From Parachlamydiales bacterium (GTDB taxonomy: Bacteria; Chlamydiota; Chlamydiia; Chlamydiales; JAJFMK01), in assembly GCA_020050175.1 (NCBI GenBank), contig JAGVKY010000049.1:1-5513 (forward strand): DNA of 5,513 nucleotides, read 5' to 3'. Below the pieces are notes generated by a model that worked only from the letters and a program-made list of their open reading frames with translations, searched no databases and was not told the origin of the DNA. How positions within the stretch are numbered: the stretch's first letter is position 1; each line of letters begins with the position of its first letter. Position numbers and translations under genes: made by a program. Of this stretch, positions 1 to 5,513 are shown piece after piece.

Positions 1-44
1 CGAACTTGGGGATGCCGACAGGCTTCTGGGAGGAAGCAGCTTAA
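1..44 (+). CDS. IS5-family transposase, C-terminal 13 residues only (partial)
   Basis: The frame starting at base 3 reads NLGMPTGFWEEAA and stops at TAA 42-44. DDE transposases of the IS903 group end in a segment of the type LNRITLLGMPNSV, so the LGMP here fits that position, and the stop lies 53 bases from the element's outer edge, a normal distance for this group. The catalytic domain is outside the window, so activity cannot be judged. The identification rests on this short motif together with the adjacent inverted repeat; alone it would be too short to call. Confidence 0.6.
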   Translation, partial: NLGMPTGFWEEAA

Positions 45-79
45 AAGCTTAGAAGGAAAGAGGGAGAAGCTCTCAAACC

Positions 80-97
80 GACTTATGCAACAACGCC
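80..97 (-). repeat. Terminal inverted repeat of the IS5/IS903-type element
   Basis: Read inward on the minus strand from base 97 the sequence is GGCGTTGTTGCATAAGTC, an IS903-like terminal repeat (15 of 18 positions by my recollection of IS903). The matching left repeat is outside the window. If the group's usual 9-bp target duplication applies, it would be bases 98-106 (GCACTACAA). Confidence 0.65.
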
Positions 98-343
98 GCA
101 CTACAATTGAAGACTGACTTCCAGCAATAAAGTTTCTATTGGCTCTACCAGTATTGTCTCCAACAAAAACTTGACCGTCCGGTGTACATGGACATTAAAC
201 ATAGCGCTGTGGTCCAACGTTGAGCAATTTTCATCAGGGACATCATTTCTCCTATTTCTGGTGTGCAAAGAAAACCTTTTCTTGAGGCACCCCAAAATCC
301 TTTCTCTATTTTTTTTGAGAATGTCCATAAAATGATTTAGCAT
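98..343 (-). pseudogene. Possible frameshifted gene remnant cut off by the IS
   Basis: I do not recognise this gene and it may not be one. On the minus strand a frame opens at ATG 343-341 and stays open to a stop at 103-101, just outside the IS edge. Up to about base 182 it reads plausibly, ending DHSAMFNVHVH, but past that point the translation looks less natural. The neighbouring frame from about 180 down to the IS reads DGQVFVGDNTGRANRNFIAG, which looks much more like real protein. Adding one C to the CACCGGACGG stretch (184-175) would join them as HVHPDGQVFVGDN. This suggests a one-base deletion, followed or preceded by loss of the 3' end to the IS. There is no good ribosome binding site before 343. 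Both open stretches are short enough to occur by chance. Confidence 0.3.
315..343 (+). promoter_or_regulatory. Weak sigma-70-like promoter candidate for the pump operon
   Basis: TTGAGA at 315-320 matches the -35 consensus at five of six bases and is followed, after a 17-base spacer, by TAGCAT at 338-343, which matches the -10 consensus at four of six. This would give a leader of about 80 bases before the ATG at 432. A second, poorer pair is TTCGAA 352-357 with TGTAAA 374-379. The region is AT-rich, so chance matches are expected. No operator palindrome or riboswitch-like structure stands out between 344 and 431. Confidence 0.2.
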
Positions 344-431
344 CAATCAAATTCGAAATCGTTTTTTATGCAATGTAAATTTTTTCTAGCGTGGGTGCCA
401 GGAAAAATCTTTCGCTGTATCATGCCCCACG

Positions 432-1835
432 ATGAAACAAACGCACCGACATCGACTCATCTGGTTAGCCTGTTTGTGCCTCCCTTTTCTTCTGCTGGGT
501 GAGGAGCCTCTTCTGATCACCTTAGAAAAAGGGATCAATTTGGCCGTTAATGCCAAGCGCCGTTTAGCAGCCCCTCTCGATGCCATCACACAATCACAAA
601 TCAATTTGGAATTTGCTGAATCTGATTTTGATTTCAAAATTGTTCCCAAGATTGACACAGGGTATGGAGGCGGCGGAAGAGTGGGAGAAGGGTTAACAGT
701 TGGAGCGGGTGTTGAGCTGAGCCAAAGATTTTGGCCTGGAACGAGACTTGCCTTAAGGCCATCAACTCTTAAAGCGGCTGATCACCATGAATCAAATTTT
801 CAAGTGATCCTTTCTCAACCTCTCTTACGAGGTTTTGGAAGGGAATATAGCCGTGCAGGGATCTTAGCCGCAGAATATGGAAATCGCTCTGCCATGCGGA
901 GTTTTTATCTTGCCGAAGTGAGATTGATCCAACAAACCATCCAAGGACTTTACGAAATTGCCAAGCAAGAGGCCTTCGTTGCGTTAGAGAAAGAAGCTGT
1001 CGAAAGGATCCGCAAACTTTGCCGAGGGACAAAAGCTAAAGAGAAGATCGGCTTCTGCGATCCTCTCGATGCGAACCGGGCCGATACAGAATTAAAAAGT
1101 GCAGAAGATAGCCTTAACCAAGCGTTAGACCGCCTCCAGGATGCTAAAGATAATCTACGGAACACCCTAGCCTTACCTCTCGATTTACCCGTTGAAGTGG
1201 ATGTTCCGATCACATACGAACCTGTCAAAATCTCTTTAGATGAGGCGACGACAATTGCCTTAGGTCACCGCATTGAACTTGTCCAAGCTCAAGATCAGGT
1301 CAGAGAGTCCATGAGGCTATGTCGCTTGGCAAAAAATAATCTATGGCCCGATGTTAATCTTGTTCTCGATTATACAAGTTTTGCAAGAGACGAAATCTTC
1401 ACTCGGGCATTTACCAGGAGAAGGCAAAACCGGTGGGGATTAGGGGTGACAACCTCAGGGGATATTGATAATGTTTCGGGTACGGCCAATTTTGATCGAG
1501 CTTTGATGGCGACAGAAGATGCCAAGCGGAATGTGGAACAGGTGCACGACAATATTATCTTAGATGTGAGGAGAGCCCTCCGAGCTCTTAACCGCGCCCT
1601 TGAAAAAATCGACGTCCAAGAAGAACAAATCCAAAATGCTTTTAATGGTTTTCATTTAGCTAATTTAAAATTTGTTCATGGATTAGCTAACAACTTTGAT
1701 CTAGTACAAGCTGAAAAGAATTTAAGATCGGCGCAAACTTCTTATATAGCCGCCATTATCGAATATAAAGTCGGTGAATTTAATTTATTGATTTCGTTAG
1801 GAACCCTCGCAGATAAACCATGCATCCCTGGATAA
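432..1835 (+). CDS. TolC-type outer-membrane efflux protein (outer-membrane factor)
   Basis: This 467-residue protein should form the trimeric outer-membrane channel and periplasmic tunnel of the pump. It opens with a signal peptide: basic residues 2-8, a hydrophobic core at 9-22, and probable cleavage near 23-25. Two outer-membrane-efflux repeats follow, at about 29-250 and 267-457. Each starts with the family's L(E/D)xAxxxA helix (ITLEKGINLAV, ISLDEATTIAL). Beta-barrel segments lie near 64-135, including LSQPLLRGFG at 127-136, and near 305-352. Periplasmic hairpin tips are at 206-215 (IGFCDPLDAN) and 416-425 (HGLANNFDLV). Length is normal for the family. ATG 432 is the only usable start after an in-frame stop at 387-389, yet it lacks a nearby Shine-Dalgarno; GGAAAAA at 401-407 is too far. 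C14 and C16 do not make a proper lipobox. It is first in the operon. Confidence 0.93.
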   Translation: MKQTHRHRLIWLACLCLPFLLLGEEPLLITLEKGINLAVNAKRRLAAPLDAITQSQINLEFAESDFDFKIVPKIDTGYGGGGRVGEGLTVGAGVELSQRFWPGTRLALRPSTLKAADHHESNFQVILSQPLLRGFGREYSRAGILAAEYGNRSAMRSFYLAEVRLIQQTIQGLYEIAKQEAFVALEKEAVERIRKLCRGTKAKEKIGFCDPLDANRADTELKSAEDSLNQALDRLQDAKDNLRNTLALPLDLPVEVDVPITYEPVKISLDEATTIALGHRIELVQAQDQVRESMRLCRLAKNNLWPDVNLVLDYTSFARDEIFTRAFTRRRQNRWGLGVTTSGDIDNVSGTANFDRALMATEDAKRNVEQVHDNIILDVRRALRALNRALEKIDVQEEQIQNAFNGFHLANLKFVHGLANNFDLVQAEKNLRSAQTSYIAAIIEYKVGEFNLLISLGTLADKPCIPG

Positions 1836-3400
1836 ACTCCCTCAACAATCAATCTGAAAGGATAAAGTCTCGCTTACGACTCTTTTGGAAAACATGGGAG
1901 CCTAAGATAGTGTCTGCGTGGGGCTATTGGATTCCTACAATCCAATCTGAAATAAAAAAAAGAAGCACCAAGGCAAATCTACCCTATTTTATTGGTGGAG
2001 GGGTTCTTTTTCTGTTTCTTGCCTCTAACCTTTTTTCCTCTTCTAATGAGAAGGGAGAAGAGATGCCCACTTTTGCCGTCTCTCGCCGCACCTTTCCCAT
2101 TGAAGTGAGAACTGTGGGAGAACTTGAAGCGGCCCGTTCGATCAGCATCGCTTCTTTGATCCGTTCGGATCAGGCAAAAATCATCGATTTGATCCCTGAC
2201 GGAACACAAGTCAGCGCAAGCGACATCCTCGTTAAAATCGATGCCACCCCTTTAGAAAAAAAAGTGGAGGATTTGGAGTCCTCTTTAAAAGAGTGTGAGT
2301 CGCAGATTGTCGCTCAAGAGCAGCAGTTGGCTTGGGAAACAGAACAAGCGGAACATGACCTAAAAACAGCGCTCTACGAAAAAGAGTCGCTTGAACTGGA
2401 ATTAAACAAAATTGTCCATGGGGATGGCCCTTTGGAACTTGCAAGATTACAGTCAGGGATGCAAAAGGCCAAATGCAAGTATGATGATTTGAATGCCTAT
2501 TCGTCTGATCTTGCTCTCCTTCAAGAGCAGGGATTTTTAAATCCTGTTGAAGTGCGTCTGACCGAAAAGAAGATTTTGGAGGAGCAAGAAAACTATGAAA
2601 ACGCAAAATTGCAATACGAAAGTTTTGTGGATCATGTCCACCCCATGCAGATCAAAAGAGCCGAAACTGCTTTAAAAAAAGCAGTCACAAGGATCGAAGA
2701 GACAGAGAAGACAAGCGCCTATAAAATGGCGAAGGCGCAGGCGGTCCTCTATTTTGCCAAGCAAGAAAAAGAAAATATCCTCAGACAGCTAAAAGAAGCC
2801 CGAGATGAAGTCCTTCTGGCTGAAATTCGCGCCCCTACCCCTGGAATGGTTGTCCTCCGAGAAGAGTATCGCAACAGTCAAAGAAGAAAACCGCGTGTGG
2901 GAGATATTTTAATCCGCAATCAGCCGATCCTCGATTTGCCCGATCTCTCTTCCATGACGGTCAAAACTAAAGTCCGCGAAATCGATCTTCATAAAATCCA
3001 CGTTGGAAAACCAGCAACGGTAGAGGTTGATGCATTTCCCCACCTCCAATTTGAAGGAAAAGTCTCTTTTATTGGGATTTTGGCCCTTTCTGATTTAGGC
3101 CGTACGGGCGATGAAAAGTATTTCGAAGTGAAAGTAGCTCTTGAAAACACCGATCCGAGACTGCGCCCCGGAATGACAGCCCGTGTTGTGGTCCATGCCG
3201 ATCAGGTGGATGAACGTCTTGCAGTCCCCATCCACGCGGTCTTTGAAAAGGAGAAGTGCCACTATTGTTACCTCTCAAAATGGAGGGGTTACGTCGAGCA
3301 GCCGGTCACTGTGGGAAAATCCAACGAGCAATGGGTCGAGGTGATCACTGGCCTGGATGAAAAAGATATTATTTCTCTTTCGATGCCAGATCATGGATGA
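1820..3400 (+). CDS. HlyD/MacA-type periplasmic adaptor (membrane-fusion protein)
   Basis: This 526-residue adaptor should link the inner-membrane ABC transporter to the outer-membrane channel. A basic, Trp-rich cytoplasmic tail (1-53) precedes one membrane helix at about 54-72, so the protein is anchored by a helix and not by a lipid. The first half of the lipoyl domain is at 108-143 (IPDGTQVSASDILVKID). A charged coiled-coil hairpin spans about 144-335, with its tip near 238-246 (GFLNPVEV). The second lipoyl half begins at 335-345 (EIRAPTPGMVV). The beta-barrel covers about 378-460, including LRPGMTARVVV, and a membrane-proximal domain follows to the C-terminus. The start overlaps the previous gene by 16 bases; the next in-frame Met is residue 82, past the membrane helix, so the long form is preferred. 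The shared layout suggests a MacA-like role, but the hairpin is longer than in E. coli MacA. Confidence 0.92.
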   Translation: MHPWINSLNNQSERIKSRLRLFWKTWEPKIVSAWGYWIPTIQSEIKKRSTKANLPYFIGGGVLFLFLASNLFSSSNEKGEEMPTFAVSRRTFPIEVRTVGELEAARSISIASLIRSDQAKIIDLIPDGTQVSASDILVKIDATPLEKKVEDLESSLKECESQIVAQEQQLAWETEQAEHDLKTALYEKESLELELNKIVHGDGPLELARLQSGMQKAKCKYDDLNAYSSDLALLQEQGFLNPVEVRLTEKKILEEQENYENAKLQYESFVDHVHPMQIKRAETALKKAVTRIEETEKTSAYKMAKAQAVLYFAKQEKENILRQLKEARDEVLLAEIRAPTPGMVVLREEYRNSQRRKPRVGDILIRNQPILDLPDLSSMTVKTKVREIDLHKIHVGKPATVEVDAFPHLQFEGKVSFIGILALSDLGRTGDEKYFEVKVALENTDPRLRPGMTARVVVHADQVDERLAVPIHAVFEKEKCHYCYLSKWRGYVEQPVTVGKSNEQWVEVITGLDEKDIISLSMPDHG

Positions 3401-4061
3401 ATATGTCGTTGTAGCAGAGGAGATCAGTAAATCGTACCAAATGGGGTTTGGGACTGTCACTGCTCTTAAAGAGGTCTCCCTCAAAATCAAACGGGGAGAA
3501 TTGCTCGCTATTATGGGCCCTTCTGGTTCTGGCAAATCTACCCTCATGCACCTTTTAGGGTGCCTCGACAAGGCCTCCTCTGGTCATTATTACCTGCAAG
3601 GAGAAGATATATCATTATTGGATGATAACGCTCTCTCTCTTCTCCGGGCGACCTACATTGGGTTTGTTTTCCAATCTTTCCATCTTATTCCGCAGCTCAC
3701 CGTTTTAGAAAATGTGGAAATCCCTTTTCTTTACCGTCCTAATCCCTCCTCACACCATGCGGCGATTGTCACAGCTTTAGAGAGGGTCGGATTGGGCCAT
3801 CGCCTCCATCACCTACCGCGGGAACTTTCGGGAGGTGAGATGCAAAGGGTCGCCATTGCGCGTGCTTTGGCCATCAATCCGCTATTAATTTTGGCCGATG
3901 AGCCGACAGGAAATCTCGATTACGAAACGGGGCGATCGATCTTAGCCCTCTTTGAAGAGCTCCATCAGCAGGGTGTCACGATTATCCTAGTGACACATGA
4001 CCCCAATGTTGGAAAACACTGCCAGAGAATCATCAACATGCGGGATGGGAAAATCGTATGA
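3393..4061 (+). CDS. MacB/LolD-type ABC transporter ATP-binding subunit
   Basis: This 222-residue protein is a complete cytoplasmic ATPase that should drive the permease encoded next. All motifs are present: Walker A GPSGSGKS at 42-49, Q-loop Gln94 (FVFQ), signature LSGGE at 145-149, Walker B LLILADEP at 164-171 followed by TGNLD at 172-176, and the H-loop histidine at 202 (VTHD). The GCLDKASSG stretch after Walker A and LTVLENVEIPFLY after the Q-loop are typical of the MacB/LolD group. ATG 3393 was chosen because it gives the usual family N-terminus (short strand, then EEISKSYQMG) and overlaps the adaptor stop by 8 bases. The in-frame ATG at 3357 would add 12 atypical residues and a 44-base overlap. 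LolD of a lipoprotein exporter is similar in sequence, but the adjoining adaptor and channel genes favour an efflux role. Confidence 0.95.
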   Translation: MDEYVVVAEEISKSYQMGFGTVTALKEVSLKIKRGELLAIMGPSGSGKSTLMHLLGCLDKASSGHYYLQGEDISLLDDNALSLLRATYIGFVFQSFHLIPQLTVLENVEIPFLYRPNPSSHHAAIVTALERVGLGHRLHHLPRELSGGEMQRVAIARALAINPLLILADEPTGNLDYETGRSILALFEELHQQGVTIILVTHDPNVGKHCQRIINMRDGKIV

Positions 4062-5275
4062 ACATCCAACAGGGGATCCGCTCTCTTATGCTCCATAGGC
4101 TAAGAACCTTCTTGAGCATGTTAGGCGTTTTATTTGGTGTGATGGCTGTGATCGCCATGCTCTCTATTGGCGAGGGAGCTAAAAGAGAAACTCTTTCTCA
4201 GATCGAACAATTAGGGATGAATACCATCACCGTTCGGCAAAACGAACTGGCCGAAGATCAAAGAGCAAAGGCTTTAGAACAAAAGTCCCGAGGTCTCTCC
4301 AAAAACGATATAGAAATCCTCAAAGAGCACGTTCCTCATCTCAACGCTTTGGCTGCTCTTAAGGTAGTCGAAGGTTTTATTTCTGCTACGTCTAAAGATG
4401 TTTCTCCCGAAATTCTGGCTGTTTCACCTTCCTACAAAGAGATCAAAGGATTTGGCTTGGCCGAAGGCCGTTTTTTATCGGCCTTGGATGTAGAAAGGAA
4501 AAACCAAGTTTGTGTGTTGGGAAGCGATGTCTCAAAAAGCTTAGGAAAAAATGGGCATATTAGCCAAATGCTCAGAATCGACAACATCCAGTTTCAGATT
4601 GTGGGTGTTTTAAAAAATAAACACTGGAAGCAGGGAAAATCGGCCGCCCTCACCACAAGAAATCTCAATAAAAGCGTTTTCATCCCTCTCGGCATTGAGA
4701 TGGGACTCCCCAGGATGGCTAAGAAGGAGGCTCTCTCTGAAATCATCCTGCAAATGGATCACAGCGATCATCTCTCCAAAACTGGCCAGGTTGTCAAAAG
4801 AATCATGGAGAAAACCCATGCTGGGGTGGAAGATTACCAGATTGTGATTCCAGAAGAGCTCCTTAACCAAGCTTATAGGACACAGTATACCTTTAACTTT
4901 GTCCTAGGGAGCATTGCGGCGGTCTCTCTTTTAGTAGGGGGGATTGGGATCATGAACATCATGCTCGCCACTGTCTCTGAAAGAACGCGAGAGATCGGCA
5001 TCCGGCGAGCCGTTGGGGCTAATAAACGGCACATCGCCGTGCAATTTTTAACCGAGGCGATGCTCCTCACCCTTGGGGGGGCCCTATTGGGCATCCTGTT
5101 AGGTATCATCTTCTCTTACTCCATCAGCTACTTTGCAGGTTGGACCACAGTTGTCACTCAATGGTCGCTCCTCCTCTCCCTTGGGATGTCGATGCTTGTC
5201 GGTATTGCGTCGGGCTTTTATCCTGCTGTCAAAGCCGCCTCGATGCACCCCATCACTGCCTTACGTCACGATTAA
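4058..5275 (+). CDS. MacB-type ABC transporter permease (MacB_PCD plus FtsX domains)
   Basis: This 405-residue inner-membrane subunit should dimerise and pair with the preceding ATPase. It has the MacB four-helix topology: helix 1 at about 17-37, a large periplasmic domain at about 40-278, then helices at about 280-302, 331-358 and 367-388. Family signatures are visible: LGVLFGVMAVIAMLSIGEGA at 22-41, EGRFL and VCVLGSDV in the periplasmic domain, the coupling segment ERTREIGIRRAVGA at 308-321 that contacts the ATPase, and the C-terminal GFYPAVKAASMHPITALR. In E. coli MacB the ATPase is fused ahead of this domain; here it is a separate gene. The start ATG overlaps the ATPase stop in ATGA, a classic coupling arrangement. 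Such permeases do not form a through-membrane channel but move periplasmic substrate outward. The substrate is not evident from sequence. Confidence 0.94.
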   Translation: MNIQQGIRSLMLHRLRTFLSMLGVLFGVMAVIAMLSIGEGAKRETLSQIEQLGMNTITVRQNELAEDQRAKALEQKSRGLSKNDIEILKEHVPHLNALAALKVVEGFISATSKDVSPEILAVSPSYKEIKGFGLAEGRFLSALDVERKNQVCVLGSDVSKSLGKNGHISQMLRIDNIQFQIVGVLKNKHWKQGKSAALTTRNLNKSVFIPLGIEMGLPRMAKKEALSEIILQMDHSDHLSKTGQVVKRIMEKTHAGVEDYQIVIPEELLNQAYRTQYTFNFVLGSIAAVSLLVGGIGIMNIMLATVSERTREIGIRRAVGANKRHIAVQFLTEAMLLTLGGALLGILLGIIFSYSISYFAGWTTVVTQWSLLLSLGMSMLVGIASGFYPAVKAASMHPITALRHD

Positions 5276-5288
5276 ATCTCATCCAAAA

Positions 5289-5293
5289 AAGGA
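5289..5293 (+). promoter_or_regulatory. Ribosome binding site for the fifth gene
   Basis: AAGGA lies 9 bases before ATG 5303 within a purine run (5285-5296). It is the clearest Shine-Dalgarno in the window and decides the start of the truncated last frame over the ATG at 5296, whose frame soon stops. No terminator hairpin is seen in the 27 bases after the permease stop, so read-through from the pump operon is expected. Confidence 0.5.
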
Positions 5294-5302
5294 AAATGAA
5301 CC

Positions 5303-5513
5303 ATGCGTGCCTCACGCCTCCTCTTCAACGCTTTTCGACCCCTCGTTTATCAACCGACAACAGTTCTCACATTTCGCTCACAAAAAGAGACAGCCATCTT
5401 TTTGTGCGCTCATCCTGTTAGCAAGATCAAGGGGATAACAACTAATTGTTTGGAACAAATTGCCGAGGATTTTGACGGCAAAAAGATGACCTGTGCAGAA
5501 ATAGATGCAAAAG
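5303..5513 (+). CDS. Unrecognised protein, N-terminal 70 residues (runs off the window)
   Basis: I do not recognise this protein. The frame begins at ATG 5303 after an in-frame stop at 5297-5299, has a good ribosome binding site, and stays open to the window edge. The visible residues begin MRASRLLFNAFRPLVYQP, followed by TVLTFRSQKETAIFLC, and become charged and helical near the end (LEQIAEDFDGKKMTCAEIDA). The basic start is not followed by a long hydrophobic core, so a standard signal peptide is unlikely and a cytoplasmic protein is more probable. It starts 27 bases after the permease stop on the same strand, so it is likely co-transcribed with the pump. Nothing visible shows whether it is functionally tied to it. 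Confidence 0.55.
   Translation, partial: MRASRLLFNAFRPLVYQPTTVLTFRSQKETAIFLCAHPVSKIKGITTNCLEQIAEDFDGKKMTCAEIDAK

Larger units (their letters stand above)
1..97 (+). mobile_element. Right end of an IS5-family (IS903-group) insertion sequence, cut by the window edge
   Basis: Only the 3' end of the element is present. It has the end of a transposase frame (stop at 42-44), 35 non-coding bases, and a terminal repeat whose outer edge is base 97. From memory, the IS903 repeat is GGCTTTGTTGAATAAATC; the minus strand here from 97 to 80 reads GGCGTTGTTGCATAAGTC, matching at 15 of 18 positions. The transposase tail also carries the LGMP motif found near the C-terminus of IS903 transposase. These two signs agree in position and orientation. 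The rest of the element lies left of the window, so I cannot tell whether it is intact. Confidence 0.7.

Noticed and set aside
38..50. Small inverted repeat around AGCTTAAAAGCTT
   Set aside because: The arms are five bases with a two-base loop, too short to be a stable hairpin; it overlaps the transposase stop and has no evident role.
301..320. Possible terminator near the T-run
   Set aside because: The T-run has only a four-base TCTC/GAGA pairing around it and no GC-rich stem, so no terminator is called.
432..500. Lipoprotein signal on the channel protein
   Set aside because: Cys14 and Cys16 sit in the hydrophobic core but the residues before them (WLA, ACL) do not fit a lipobox, and hydrophobic residues continue after them; a plain signal peptide fits better.
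2232..2606. 124-codon open frame on the minus strand inside the adaptor gene
   Set aside because: It is fully antisense to a clear coding region with well-defined domains and reads as low-plausibility protein; it is a shadow of the real frame.
3357..3392. Longer start for the ABC ATPase at ATG 3357
   Set aside because: It adds 12 residues (MKKILFLFRCQI) atypical for the family and lies deep in the adaptor gene, while ATG 3393 gives the normal N-terminus and an 8-base overlap.
5133..5438. Two plus-strand frames (from 5133 and 5140) spanning the permease end and the last gene
   Set aside because: Both begin inside the permease's last membrane helices in other frames and overlap the better supported frame at 5303, which has its own ribosome binding site.
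1..5513. tRNA, rRNA or CRISPR features
   Set aside because: No cloverleaf, conserved rRNA segment or regularly spaced direct repeats were seen on either strand.

Overview
The window holds a compact plus-strand operon for a three-part, double-membrane-spanning export pump. To its left is the cut-off end of an insertion sequence and a short decayed stretch. On its right is the start of an unrecognised gene. A TolC-type outer-membrane factor means a diderm bacterium. The adaptor has a very long coiled coil with a helix break on each arm, a layout I associate with adaptors of the Planctomycetes-Verrucomicrobia-Chlamydiae group. Together with moderate-to-low GC and an IS5-type element, this makes an environmental chlamydia or relative a reasonable guess, but it is only a guess.

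Layout. Bases 1-97 are the right end of an IS5-family (IS903-group) element: the last 13 codons of the transposase, then a terminal inverted repeat. Bases 98-431 hold no intact gene. A minus-strand reading frame there may be a frameshifted remnant cut by the IS, and the operon promoter should lie in its right part. Bases 432-1835 encode the outer-membrane factor, 1820-3400 the membrane-fusion (adaptor) protein, 3393-4061 an ABC ATPase and 4058-5275 a MacB-type ABC permease. After 27 bases a fifth frame opens at 5303 with a good ribosome binding site and runs off the right edge.

How the genes work together. The four pump genes overlap by 16, 8 and 4 bases, so they are almost certainly one transcript with coupled translation. 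The ATPase and permease should form a dimeric MacB-like machine in the inner membrane that uses ATP hydrolysis for mechanical work in the periplasm. The adaptor, anchored by one N-terminal membrane helix, should join it to the outer-membrane channel. Unlike E. coli MacB, the ATPase and permease are separate polypeptides. The substrate cannot be read from the sequence: MacAB-type pumps export macrolides, peptides, lipids or siderophores. The unknown fifth gene may be an accessory.
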